Assembly (NCBI GenBank): GCA_963724365.1
Contig: CAVRUR010000001.1
Location: 124,001 to 188,000 of the forward strand
Direction: 5' to 3'
Length of the DNA stretch: 64,000 nt
DNA from: JALORV01 sp963724365
Lineage (GTDB): Bacteria; Pseudomonadota; Gammaproteobacteria; Burkholderiales; Burkholderiaceae_F
Shown: piece after piece, positions 39,633 to 48,510 of the stretch
Layout of the letters: the number at the start of each line of letters is the position of its first letter
Position numbering within the stretch: position 1 is the stretch's first letter
Notes under the pieces: model-generated
Seen by the model: the letters and a program-made list of their open reading frames with translations, nothing else
Told to the model about the DNA's origin: nothing
The model's database searches: none
Program-made: the position numbers and the translations under genes

Positions 39633-40312
39633 TTAGCGTCTGGCAACCGGGACGAGCCCTCCGGGTTGCCGCCGGGCAAGCCGCCGGTGAATCATGCGCG
39701 CTCCAAGCAGGACGGCAAGTACGGCCGCATAGATCGCCGGCTGCGCTAGGTCGTTCTTGGCCAGCTTGTGAAACCAGTAGTGCAGTACTCCGAGCACAGC
39801 GATGCCGTAGACGAGGCGGTGCAGGCGCTGCCAGCTGCCGGCCGCCGAGCCGGCGCACCATGGCGTTCGTCGAGGTCACCGCCAGCGGAATCATCAGCAC
39901 GAATGCCGCGAAACCGAACGTCAGGTACGGCCGCTTCACGCACATCTGCAACGATCGCCGACCACTCGAACCAGTGATCCAGCCAGACGAAGGCCGCCAC
40001 GTGCAGCAGCGCATAGAAGAATGAATACAGGCCCAGCATCCGGCGCAGCCGCAACAGCCATGCCCAACCGGTCAGCCAGCGCAGCGGCGTGATGGCCAGC
40101 GTTGCCAGCAGCAGGACCAGCGTCCAGGTTCCGAGCGAGCGCAGGATGGCCTCGACCGGATTGGCAGCCGAGCGCCCCTTCAGCGCCGCGGTAGACCAGC
40201 GCAATCAGCGGCAGCATCGCCAGCGTGAAGACTGCCGCGCGCACGAGCGGCGAGCACCGGCGCCGGCAAGGCCGGCGGAATGAAGCGGAATGCGCGCGAC
40301 GAGCCCGGCCAT
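39633..40312 (-). pseudogene. msrQ: Haem-binding membrane subunit MsrQ (YedZ), frameshifted
   Basis: MsrQ is the haem b membrane protein that passes electrons from the quinone pool to MsrP. From ATG 40312, overlapping the msrP stop, family sequence is split over frames: AILRSLGTWTLVLLLATLAI with TPLRWLTGW, RRMLGLYSFFYALLHVAAF and WFEWSAIVADV in one, then VKRPYLTFGFAAFVLMIPLA with VTSTNAMVRRLG in another, then a short tail ending at TAA 39633. The ferric-reductase-like helices and histidines are recognisable. At least three frame changes are needed. Confidence 0.8.
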
Positions 40313-41271
40313 CAGTAGGACTTCTTCAGGTCCATGCCGGCATACAGCGAGGCGACCTGCTCGGCGTAGCCGTTGAACATCAACGTCGGCCGGCGTCGGC
40401 TGAAGATCTCTTCGCCGAGGCGGCGCTCGGCTCTTCTGGCTCCAGCGCGGGTGATCGCGTTCCGGGTTCACGTTCGAGTAGAAGCCGTACTCGGCCGGAT
40501 TGGACTTCTGCCAGGCGGTCGCGGGTTGCTTCTCGGTAAGGCGGATGCGCACGATCGACTTGGCGCTCTTGAAGCCGTACTTCCAGGGGACGACGAGGCG
40601 CAGCGGCGCACCGTTTTGCGCGGGCAGGACCTGACCGTACATGCCGAACGTCAGCAGCGTCAGCGGATGCATCGCTTCGTCCAGCCGCAAGCCTTCGGTG
40701 TACGGCCAGTCGATGACCGACGAACCCAGGCCCGGCATCTGTTTCGGATCGGCCAGCGTCGTGAACTCCACGAATTTCGCGTTCCCGGTCGGTTCGACAC
40801 GCCGGATCAGTTCGGCCAGCGGATATCCGATCCACGGCACGACCGCCGACCACGCCTCGACACATCGCAAGCGGTAGACACGCTCCTCCATCGGCGCGAG
40901 CTTCAGAAGGTCATCGATGTCGAAGGTGCGCGGCGCTTCCTGACCTCGCCCTCGACCCGAACGGTCCACGGCCGCGTCTTCAGCAGCCGCGGGCGCGTAT
41001 CGCGGCGGATCGTCCTTTTCGGTACCGAACTCGTAGAAGTTGCAGTAACTCGTGACCAGTGGCTGCCGGAGTCGGCTTCTCCATCATCGAAAACGCGCTG
41101 GGCCGGGCCGCCAGCGGCGGCAAGGCGGCCGGTTGCGCCCACATCCGGCATGGCAAGGCGGCGGTCGCGATCCCGGCCGCGCTCGCCTGCAGCAGGGTCC
41201 GTCGCCGTCGGAGGTACGGCTTCGGGCGTGATTTCGGAGGGCGCGATATCGGGCGAGTGTCGAATCAGCAT
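40312..41271 (-). pseudogene. msrP: Periplasmic methionine sulfoxide reductase catalytic subunit MsrP, frameshifted
   Basis: MsrP is the molybdopterin enzyme that repairs oxidised methionines in periplasmic proteins. It starts MLIRHSPDIAPSEITPEA at 41271. The Tat signal with twin arginines (YLRRRRTLLQASAAG) appears only in a second frame. The core is clean from about 40930: FDIDDLLKLAPMEERVYRLR, then CVEAWSAVVPWIGYPLAELI, whose Cys is the usual molybdenum ligand, WKYGFKSAKSIV and SNVNPERDHPRWSQ. The end NGYAEQVASLYAGMDLKKSY is again in another frame, stop 40314-40312, overlapping msrQ. Confidence 0.82.
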
Positions 41272-41423
41272 CGAAACTTTGAGGATGCTCCGGGTTCGTC
41301 CCGGACCGGCCGCCACTCAGCATTGCCCGCAGGCGAGACATGGAATGCCTTATGACAACGCCCCTCAGGCACAGTTTCGGCCGCTAGACTGGATCGGTTC
41401 AGTCCTCGCCGCACGGAAATGCC

Positions 41424-42468
41424 ATGCACATCGAATACGAGGTCAAGCTCGACTTCAAGGACGTCCTGATCCGGCCCAAGCGCTCGACGTTGACGTCGCG
41501 ATCCGATGTCGACATCACGCGGGACTTCATCGTTCCGGCACGCCGGGGTCAAGTATCACGGGATCCCGATCATCGCGTCGAACATGGACACCACCGGCAC
41601 GTTCGAGATGGCGCGGGCGCTCGACACCTTCCAGTTGTCGACGGCGCTGCACAAGCATTACAGCGTCGACGACAGCGTCGCGTTCTTCCGCGCGCTGGAG
41701 CGCAAGTCGGCGGCGTTCTATTCGATCGGCATCACCAAGGCCGACGAGGAGAAGTTCAGGCGCGTGATGGACGCCGCTGGCGACGCGGTCGAGTACGTCT
41801 GCATCGACGTGGCCAACGGTTACCACGAGAACTTCGTCACCTTCGTCACGCGCATCCGGACACTTTATCCGCGGCTCGTCATCATGGCGGGCAACGTGGT
41901 GACCGGCGAGATGACCGAAGAACTGATCCTGTCCGGTGCCGACATCGTCAAGGTCGGGCATCGGCCCCGGATCGGTCTGCACGACGCGCAGGATGACCGG
42001 CGTCGGCTACCCGCAGCTTGTCCGCGGTGATCGAGTGCGCCGACGCCGCGCACGGACTGTCGGGCCTGATCTGTGCCGACGGCGGCTGCACTACACCCGG
42101 CGATGTGGCCAAGGCGTTCGGCGGCGGGGCGGACTTCGTCATGCTCGGCGGCATGTTCGCAGGACATGACGAGTCGGGCGGGGAACGCATCGAGCGCGAC
42201 GGGGCAAGCTACCAGCGCTTCTACGGCATGAGCAGCAAGGCCGCGATGGAACGCTACGCTGGGGGCGTGGCCGGGCTACCGGGCCGCCGAAGGCAAGGAA
42301 GTGCTGGTGCCGTATCGCGGGCCGGTGGCCGAGACGGCACAGGAAATCCTCGGTGGCGTGCGCTCGGCCTGTACTTATGTCGGCGCGCGACGACTCAAGG
42401 AGTTGTCGAAACGGACGAGCTTCGTGCGCGTCACGCAACAGGTCAACGAGGTCTTCGGCACAGCCTGA
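41424..42468 (+). pseudogene. guaC: GMP reductase GuaC, four frameshifts
   Basis: GuaC reduces GMP to IMP with NADPH in purine salvage. MHIEYEVKLDFKDVLIRPKR is the family start. After an extra base near 41545 the frame carries HGIPIIASNMDTTGTFEMAR and AGNVVTGEMTEELILSGADI. After another near 41957 comes IGPGSVCTTRRMTGVGYPQL with the catalytic Cys loop. After 42018 comes ADGGCTTPGDVAKAFGGGAD, and after 42276 GYRAAEGKEVLVPYRGPVAE to the stop. All four are one-base insertions; removing them restores a GuaC of about 346 residues. Confidence 0.87.
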
Positions 42469-42507
42469 CGCGGCTCGCCGCCGCGCGCGCCCGTGAGCTC
42501 GCCACGC

Positions 42508-43164
42508 TTACTTGCGCAGTCCCTGGATGTAGTCGGCGACAGCGCGCATTTCGGCATCCGACAGGCGGGCGGCAATCTGCTGCATCGGCACGTTGTTGCG
42601 TCGGGTGCCGTCACGGAACGACTTCAGCGTGGCCTCGGTGTACTCGGCATGCTGGCCCGCGAGACGCGGATACTGGTTCGGGATGCCCGAACCGGCCGGG
42701 TTGTGGCACCCCGAGCATGCCGGCAACGCCTTTTCCGGGAGGCCGGCGCGCCAGATGCGCTGACCCAGTTCGAGCGTGTCCTTGTTGCGGGCCGTGCCCG
42801 GCTTGGCGGATTGGCCGCCGAACCAGGCCGAAACATCACGCTTGTCCTGGTCCGAGAGGCTGGCGGCGATGCTGTTCATGATGGCATTCTCGCGCGCCGG
42901 CTTCTGCTCGCCAGCACGCACGGTGTAGTCCACCAGTTGCTTGTTCAGGTAACTCGGATGCTGCTGCGCCAGCCTCGGATTTGCGGAAATCGTCGAATTG
43001 CCATCAGCGGCGTGGCAGGCGACGCAGACCTGTGACGCGATCTGCTGGCCCTTCGCTGCATCGGCCTTGGCTGCCTTGGCCTGTGCGAGCACCGTCGAGG
43101 CAAACGCCATCCCCGTCACTGCCGCCAGCACGATCCCGCTACGACGCCACATCGACATTTCCAT
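42508..43164 (-). CDS. Di-haem cytochrome c4
   Basis: A 218-residue precursor from ATG 43164 with signal peptide ending STVLA-Q. Two haem domains carry CVACH (about 47-51) and CSGCH (about 146-150). The pairs PRLAQQHPSYLNKQL and PRLAGQHAEYTEATLKSF show the internal duplication typical of cytochrome c4. It carries electrons to terminal oxidases in the periplasm. It is divergent from engB, as in many Beta- and Gammaproteobacteria. Confidence 0.93.
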   Translation of the reverse strand: MEMSMWRRSGIVLAAVTGMAFASTVLAQAKAAKADAAKGQQIASQVCVACHAADGNSTISANPRLAQQHPSYLNKQLVDYTVRAGEQKPARENAIMNSIAASLSDQDKRDVSAWFGGQSAKPGTARNKDTLELGQRIWRAGLPEKALPACSGCHNPAGSGIPNQYPRLAGQHAEYTEATLKSFRDGTRRNNVPMQQIAARLSDAEMRAVADYIQGLRK

Positions 43165-43265
43165 CGCATGCCTTCGAGGGTTGAACACGTCGCGGCCAGT
43201 CGCCTTCTGGCCGCTCCGCAAAGCCGCGTATTCTACCGAAGTCCATCCCCACTCCTGCCGTCGCC

Positions 43266-43994
43266 TTGTCGCTGTTTCACTCTGCCCGGTTCGTCACTTC
43301 GGTCGCCGAGCTGACGGCAATCGCTCCGCCAGGCCTGCCGGAAATTGCATTCGCCGGGCGCTCGAACGCCGGCAAGTCAACGGTGATTAACGTACTGACG
43401 CAACAGAAGCGGCTGGCTTTTTCGAGCAAGACCCCGGGGCGCACGCAGCTTCTCAACTTCTTCTCGCTGAGCGAAAAGGACGAGCACGGCGACCGCGTCG
43501 AGCGCGGGTTCCTGGTCGATCTGCCTGGCTATGGCTATGCCAAGGCTGACGCCGGCCAGCGTGCCACGTGGGACTTGCTCGTCGGCAGCTACGTGCGCGA
43601 GCGCCAGTCGCTGATCGGCATTGTCCTGGTGATGGACGCCCGCCGGCCCTTTATGGCAGGCGACGATGCCCTATTGCAGTTCGTGGACCGGCGCGGTTGC
43701 CTGCTGCACTTTCTGCTGAACAAGTCGGACCAGTTGGGCACGATGGAAAAGCGCGCTGCCCTTGCCGCCGCGCAGCGACGCGCCGAGACAATCGGACCGC
43801 GCGCCAGCGCGCAGCTTTTCTCCGGCCTGAAGCGCGAGGGCATCGACGAACTGACCGAGACGCTGACGCGGTGGCTTCTCGGCGTAGCCGGTGCCCGCGC
43901 CGGCTCGCCGTATCATGACCGCGAAAAAAATGCCCCGGAACAAGTCCGGGGCCGCAATGCCTTGAGTCGTCAAGGCACCCGCTCAGGGAGGTGA
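43266..43994 (+). CDS. engB: Ribosome biogenesis GTPase EngB (YihA/YsxC)
   Basis: EngB is an essential GTPase in large-subunit assembly. The likely start is TTG 43266 (SLFHSARFVTSVAEL), with no better ATG upstream. G1 is AGRSNAGKST, the switch region is KTPGRTQLLNFF, G3 is DLPGYGYA and G4 is LNKSD. The conserved domain ends near residue 205. The remaining tail of about 35 residues runs through a terminator-like hairpin and lacks family similarity, so the true stop may be earlier. Confidence 0.92.
   Translation: MSLFHSARFVTSVAELTAIAPPGLPEIAFAGRSNAGKSTVINVLTQQKRLAFSSKTPGRTQLLNFFSLSEKDEHGDRVERGFLVDLPGYGYAKADAGQRATWDLLVGSYVRERQSLIGIVLVMDARRPFMAGDDALLQFVDRRGCLLHFLLNKSDQLGTMEKRAALAAAQRRAETIGPRASAQLFSGLKREGIDELTETLTRWLLGVAGARAGSPYHDREKNAPEQVRGRNALSRQGTRSGR
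43922..43952 (-). terminator. Terminator-like hairpin in antisense orientation at the engB end
   Basis: GCCCCGGA (43932-43939) and TCCGGGGC (43945-43952) form an eight-pair stem with a five-base loop. Read on the minus strand it is followed by CATTTTTTT, a good U-tract. There is no minus-strand gene ending here, because engB and hemB are both on the plus strand. It could block antisense transcription from the hemB side. Confidence 0.55.
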
Positions 43995-44075
43995 AGCGGG
44001 AGACGACGGATCGTCCATCACCTCAGACGCAAAATAGCGAACGCAGTTCACAACTTCGAGTTGGGACTTCCCCTC

Positions 44076-45083
44076 ATGCAGATCCTCGGCCAGTTCCCTG
44101 CCGTGCGCATGCGCCGCATGCGCCGCGACGACTTTTCCCGACGCCTGATGCGCGAGAACGCGCTGACGGTCGATGACCTCATCTACCCGGTGTTCGTCCT
44201 CGACGGCGCCCGCCGACGCGAAGCCGTGGCCTCGATGCCCGGCATCGAACGCGTTTCGATCGACGAACTGCTTCCGGTTGCCGACGAGTGTGTTCGGCTC
44301 GGAATCCCGGTAATTGCGCTGTTTCCGGTGATCGACGCTTCCCTGAAGTCGCCCAACGGCGCCGAGGCGACCAACGCCGAAGGGCTGGTCCCCCGCGCGG
44401 TGCGGACACTCAAGCAGCACTTCCCGCAGCTCGGCGTGCTGACCGACGTGGCGCTCGATCCCTACACCACGCACGGCCAGGACGGTCTGATCAACGACCA
44501 AGGCTACGTGCTGAACGACGAGACCATCGAAGTCCTCGTACAGCAGGCATTGGTGCAGGCGGCCGCCGGAGTGGACATCATCGCGCCCAGCGACATGATG
44601 GACGGACGAATTGGAGCAATCCGCCAGGCGCTCGAAGCCGCCGGACACATCCACACGCGGATCATGGCGTACTCCGCGAAGTACGCCAGCGCCTTTTACG
44701 GCCCCTTCCGTGACGCTGTCGGCTCGGCATCGAACCTCGGCCAATCGAACAAGATGGTCTACCAGATGGACCCGGCCAACACCGACGAGGCCGTGTGGGA
44801 AGCGGGCCTGGACCTCGCCGAGGGCGCCGACATGGTGATGGTCAAGCCCGGCATGCCCTACCTCGACATCGTTCGGCGCGTGAAGGATGCCTACCACGCG
44901 CCGACGTTTGTCTATCAGGTCAGCGGCGAGTACGCGATGCTCAAGGCGGCGGCGGCTAACGGCTGGCTCGACGAGAACAAAGTCGTGCTGGAGTCCCTGC
45001 TCGCATTCAAGCGCGCCGGCGCCGATGGCGTGCTGACCTACTTCGCCCTGCCTGTCGCGCGCTGGTTGAAGGCCTCTCTCTGA
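44076..45083 (+). CDS. hemB: Delta-aminolevulinic acid dehydratase (porphobilinogen synthase) HemB
   Basis: HemB condenses two 5-aminolevulinates to porphobilinogen. ATG 44076 follows GGGAC; a TTG five codons earlier is the less likely start. The 335-residue protein has the two Schiff-base lysines in SAKYASAFYGPF (about Lys202) and MVKPGMPYLD (about Lys257). The metal loop reads ALDPYTTHGQDG without the three cysteines of zinc enzymes, so it is the magnesium-type form. Confidence 0.96.
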   Translation: MQILGQFPAVRMRRMRRDDFSRRLMRENALTVDDLIYPVFVLDGARRREAVASMPGIERVSIDELLPVADECVRLGIPVIALFPVIDASLKSPNGAEATNAEGLVPRAVRTLKQHFPQLGVLTDVALDPYTTHGQDGLINDQGYVLNDETIEVLVQQALVQAAAGVDIIAPSDMMDGRIGAIRQALEAAGHIHTRIMAYSAKYASAFYGPFRDAVGSASNLGQSNKMVYQMDPANTDEAVWEAGLDLAEGADMVMVKPGMPYLDIVRRVKDAYHAPTFVYQVSGEYAMLKAAAANGWLDENKVVLESLLAFKRAGADGVLTYFALPVARWLKASL

Positions 45084-45096
45084 AACGCCCGACATC

Positions 45097-46200
45097 GTGA
45101 AATGGATCGAGGTCGGGGCCCAGCGCGCGACGGAACTCGCTGCCGAACCCGCGTGTCCGCCGGCCGAGGGCTTCCTCTGGTTGGACGTGTTGCACGACGA
45201 GGCCATCGCCGATCCGGAAGGCTTGCGTAGCGCGGTCCATCGCATCACGGGCGCGCGCCTGTACGACCTGCATCTGCAGGACGCAACGAACCTGCAGCAT
45301 CCGTCGTACTTCGACAGCACGAACGACTACGACATGCTGGTGTTCCGCAAGCTGGCGACCGGAGAGTTCCGGCCGCTCGAGGAACGGGCCGGTTCGGCCG
45401 ACCGGCGCCGGATGTTGCAGGAGATCGTTACACGTCCGATCACTTTCTTTCTGCTCGAACGCCTGCTGGTGACGGTGCGCCAGGGAACGAGCAAGACGAT
45501 CGAACAGGTACGCCAGCGTCTGCTCGATCCCCGCGTGCGCACCGATTCGTCGCCGTTCGACAAATCACGACTGCCCAAGTCGCCGGGCGAACTGATGATG
45601 CGCCTGCTCAACGGCATGGTCGATCGCTACCTCGAGTTGCGGGAACCGCTGTCGGATCGGCTCGATCGCTGGCAGCGCGATCTGCTGGATCCACGTCGAC
45701 CCTTCAGCAACTGGTCAGCGCTGCTCGAGGCCCGCATCGAACTGCGCAAGCTGGAGAATCTGTGTGAAGGCCAGTACGACGCGCTGACGGAGCTGCGCGA
45801 CTCGTACCTCGAGGAAACGCCCGATGCCGCCCAAAACGACGCCTACCTCGTGCGACTGAACGATGTGCTGGAGCACATTCTGCGTGTACTGCATCACGCG
45901 CGCCGGCTCGAGACTTCGGCCGAATCCGCGGTGCAACTGCATTTTTCGGCCAACACGCACCAGACCAACGAGATCGTGCGCAAGATCACGGCGATTGCGG
46001 CAATATTCGCCCCGCTGACGCTGCTTGCAGGCCTATGGGGGATGAACTTCGACGTCATTCCGCTGGCACATCACCCGCACGGCTTCTGGATCGTGACGGC
46101 GGGATTCGGCGCGATTGCGCTGGTAATGCTCCTGTATTTCTGGGCGCGCCGCATCCTGAGCCGTCCGCACACGCCGCGGCGGCCGCGCTGGCTGCGCTGA
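45097..46200 (+). CDS. CorA-family divalent cation transporter
   Basis: A 367-residue protein from GTG 45097, 13 bases after hemB. It has a large N-terminal cytoplasmic domain, a long helical part (SNWSALLEARIELRKLENL, then the 240-310 region) and two C-terminal membrane helices. GMNFDVIPL holds the GMN pore signature between them. CorA/ZntB proteins move magnesium, cobalt, nickel or zinc; the selectivity here cannot be told. Proximity to magnesium-type HemB is suggestive only. Confidence 0.9.
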   Translation: MKWIEVGAQRATELAAEPACPPAEGFLWLDVLHDEAIADPEGLRSAVHRITGARLYDLHLQDATNLQHPSYFDSTNDYDMLVFRKLATGEFRPLEERAGSADRRRMLQEIVTRPITFFLLERLLVTVRQGTSKTIEQVRQRLLDPRVRTDSSPFDKSRLPKSPGELMMRLLNGMVDRYLELREPLSDRLDRWQRDLLDPRRPFSNWSALLEARIELRKLENLCEGQYDALTELRDSYLEETPDAAQNDAYLVRLNDVLEHILRVLHHARRLETSAESAVQLHFSANTHQTNEIVRKITAIAAIFAPLTLLAGLWGMNFDVIPLAHHPHGFWIVTAGFGAIALVMLLYFWARRILSRPHTPRRPRWLR

Positions 46201-46857
46201 TCAGCGCACGAGGCCGCAGCCGGTATACAGCGCGCCGCGCAGGGCGACAACGACGCGGCGCCCGAAGGCCGCCTCGGACATGGAGTCGCTGCATTGCCCC
46301 GGCGCGAACTCGACGCGGATTTGCGTTCCCCGATGGTCGGCCGTGTATGCGATTACGCCGTTCGACTGCTGCAGCGGCCGAACCGGGAAGGCCAGCACGT
46401 GGTCCGGAGTGCGAAAGGTGGCCGTGGCCTTGTCGAGCACGAAGCTCCAGCCCGGCTCGTTGCCCGCCGCCCAGAGTTGCGCGCCGGGCGGGATGTTGCT
46501 CGGCCGCTGCGCGCACGACTCGACCCATCCCAGCGAGCGCTGCATGTCAGTCGCGGTCACGCGTCCAGTCTCGGTGAACCCGGCGAACTCCAGATAGACC
46601 CCGCGCAGCGGATCGGCCGATTGCTTCCAGCGCTGCTGGATCGCCGCAAAAAGGACACGTTCAGGCGTGGCATCGATGAACGGCAGGCCCTGCGCCTGCA
46701 ACGTCGATCTCTTTCCCGCGCCCGTGCAGGCGCGGAACAGCCACTTGTTGAATTCGTACTTCGCGAAGCCCGCCATCGGAACACTCGGCGGAATATCCGA
46801 TGCATACAACGGTGCCATCACCATGCAAGCCAATGCGGTCAGGATCCGGCGTTTCAT
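46201..46857 (-). CDS. Secreted protein of unknown function with a GNEPGW domain
   Basis: A 218-residue precursor with signal peptide (about 1-19, ending PLYAS). The C-terminal half has AAGNEPGWSFVLD, then CSDSMSEAAFGRRVVVALRG and a terminal GCG. This pattern is shared with the COG3650-type predicted envelope proteins. Four or five cysteines may form disulfides in the periplasm. The N-terminal half (FNKWLFRACTGAGKR) is not recognised. Its stop abuts the CorA-family gene, which converges on it. Confidence 0.65.
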   Translation of the reverse strand: MKRRILTALACMVMAPLYASDIPPSVPMAGFAKYEFNKWLFRACTGAGKRSTLQAQGLPFIDATPERVLFAAIQQRWKQSADPLRGVYLEFAGFTETGRVTATDMQRSLGWVESCAQRPSNIPPGAQLWAAGNEPGWSFVLDKATATFRTPDHVLAFPVRPLQQSNGVIAYTADHRGTQIRVEFAPGQCSDSMSEAAFGRRVVVALRGALYTGCGLVR

Positions 46858-46875
46858 TCGATCTCGCCCTTTGAC

Positions 46876-47286
46876 TTAACTGTCGATGTCCGTAGTGCCA
46901 GTCACCCGTCGTAGTGCCCGCGCATCGCGCTTCGACGGCCGGCCCTTGATCATCGCCGCGGGGTCGCGTGCCAGGCGTCGCTGAACGGACGCCTGCTCAC
47001 GCCGCGCGCGGCTTTCCGGCGTCTCGTCATACAACTGCTGCGCCACAGGCGCCGGTCCGCGCACCCCGGACAGTGCACGGACGATGAACTCGATGCGCTC
47101 GTCGCCTCGCTGGATCACGACGCGATCGCCGACGCGCGCAGTCCGGGCCGGCTTGATGCGCTGGTCGTCAATTTTCACCTGGCCGCGTTCGACCGCATCG
47201 GACGCCAGCGACCGTGTCTTGAAGAACCGTGCAGCCCATAGCCATTTGTCGAACCGGATCGCGTCGTGGACGTCGCTGGCGGTCAT
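46876..47286 (-). CDS. hslR: Heat-shock protein 15 homologue HslR (S4-domain RNA-binding)
   Basis: A 136-residue S4 protein. RFDKWLWAARFFKTRSLASD and VERGQVKIDDQRIKPARTAR form the RNA-binding S4 domain. A basic tail follows, with QLYDETPESRARREQ and GRPSKRDARALRRVTG. In E. coli it rescues stalled 50S subunits carrying nascent chains. It stands alone between the unknown secreted protein and cutA. Confidence 0.92.
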   Translation of the reverse strand: MTASDVHDAIRFDKWLWAARFFKTRSLASDAVERGQVKIDDQRIKPARTARVGDRVVIQRGDERIEFIVRALSGVRGPAPVAQQLYDETPESRARREQASVQRRLARDPAAMIKGRPSKRDARALRRVTGTTDIDS

Positions 47287-47365
47287 AGCAAAATTCTAGC
47301 GGCCCCGGTGAGCCTGTTCGATCCCACGTGCCGTTCGGTTCACCAATGCCGACGCCATTCGCACC

Positions 47366-47701
47366 TCAGGCCTGCATGGGCGGCTGCGTTTCCTCGACCA
47401 CCCAGCGCAAATACGCCGGCAGGCCAGCGGTGACGGGCCACGCGATGATCTCGGGAACGTCATACGGATGGAGCGCGCGTATGGCGGCTTCGACCTCGCT
47501 GTAGCGTTCACGAGTCGTCTTGATCAGCAAGGGCAACTCCACCGCACGCTCCACTGCACCTTTCCAGCGATAGATCGAGTCGACTGCCGGAAGTCGGTTT
47601 GCGCACGCGACCAGGCGCTGCTCGACCAGCGTGCGAGCAATGCGGTCGGCCACCTCGGCGTCAGGGCAGTTGGTCAGGACGATGAGAACGTTGTCGATCA
47701 C
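47366..47701 (-). CDS. cutA: Divalent cation tolerance protein CutA
   Basis: From GTG 47701, whose GTGA overlaps the stop of the ABC permease, it is a 111-residue ferredoxin-fold protein. VLTNCPDAEVADRIARTLVE, RLVACANRLPAVDSIYRWKG and VELPLLIKTTRERYSEVEAA are diagnostic, and it should form a trimer. The link to copper tolerance is debated in the literature. A longer frame to 47854 overlaps the permease and is not homologous. Confidence 0.94.
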   Translation of the reverse strand: MIDNVLIVLTNCPDAEVADRIARTLVEQRLVACANRLPAVDSIYRWKGAVERAVELPLLIKTTRERYSEVEAAIRALHPYDVPEIIAWPVTAGLPAYLRWVVEETQPPMQA

Positions 47702-48510
47702 TTGAGGAGTCGCCTGCGCGTCAGTCCCAAAGCCAGCGTGTAGCAGGCGCTGCCCCAGAGCGCGAGCAGTAGCACGTCGCTCATTCCATGCGTCGGCCAC
47801 CGACCCAGTGCCAGCGGGCGCACCAGGTTGACCGCCGCCGTCATCGGGAGCCACTCGGCCAGGGCGCGCAGCCAGTCCGGCAGTTGCGTCAGCGGAAAAT
47901 AAACACCTGAGAGGAACACCAGCGGCATGACGACCACGGTGAAATAGTTCGACAGCAGATCGTAGCTGCGCGCAACCGCATTGACGATCAGCGCCATCGC
48001 GGCGAACACCAGCGCAATGAAGAACGCCGCCGGCAGCACGAGCAAGGACAACGGTTCACGCGCGATGTCGAGCAGCCAGATCATCGCGAGAATGCACACG
48101 GCGGTAAAGGTCGCCTTGCTGGCCGCCCATACGAGCTCACCGAGCAGCAGGTCGTCGACCGCAAGCGGTGTGTGCAGTATCGCGTCCCAGGTCTTCTGGA
48201 TGCTCATGCGCGAGAAAGCTCCCCAGAGCGACTCGAACTTCGCCGAATACATCACGCTCATCGCGATCGAGCCGCTGGCGAGGAACTGCAGATACGACAC
48301 GCCGTCGACCTCGGGCAGCAGGCTTCCCAGCCCGTAGCCGAATGCCGCGATGGTCAGCAGGGGCTCGACCACGTTGGTCAACAGCCGCTCGACGAAGAGC
48401 TTGCGCCAGACCAGGAAGTTGCGCCGCCACACGGGCACGAAGCGCCAGGACAGCCGCGGCGGCGCCCAGACCGAGCTGCCGGTCGAAGTAGCCGGCGCTG
48501 ACGCACTCAT
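47698..48510 (-). CDS. ABC-2 type exporter permease (NodJ-like)
   Basis: A 270-residue membrane protein. FLVWRKLFVERLLTNVVEPLL starts the ABC-2 domain, FLASGSIAMSVMYSAKFESLWG and PLVFLSGVYFPLTQLPDWLR are typical of NodJ-type permeases, and about six hydrophobic segments are visible. It overlaps the ATPase upstream by four bases and cutA downstream. The substrate is unknown; no nodulation genes are present, so the Nod name reflects family only. Confidence 0.9.
   Translation of the reverse strand: MSASAPATSTGSSVWAPPRLSWRFVPVWRRNFLVWRKLFVERLLTNVVEPLLTIAAFGYGLGSLLPEVDGVSYLQFLASGSIAMSVMYSAKFESLWGAFSRMSIQKTWDAILHTPLAVDDLLLGELVWAASKATFTAVCILAMIWLLDIAREPLSLLVLPAAFFIALVFAAMALIVNAVARSYDLLSNYFTVVVMPLVFLSGVYFPLTQLPDWLRALAEWLPMTAAVNLVRPLALGRWPTHGMSDVLLLALWGSACYTLALGLTRRRLLK

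Noticed and set aside
43983..45320. Minus-strand open frame of 445 codons opposite hemB and the CorA-family gene
   Set aside because: Overlaps two intact conserved genes on the other strand and shows no domain.
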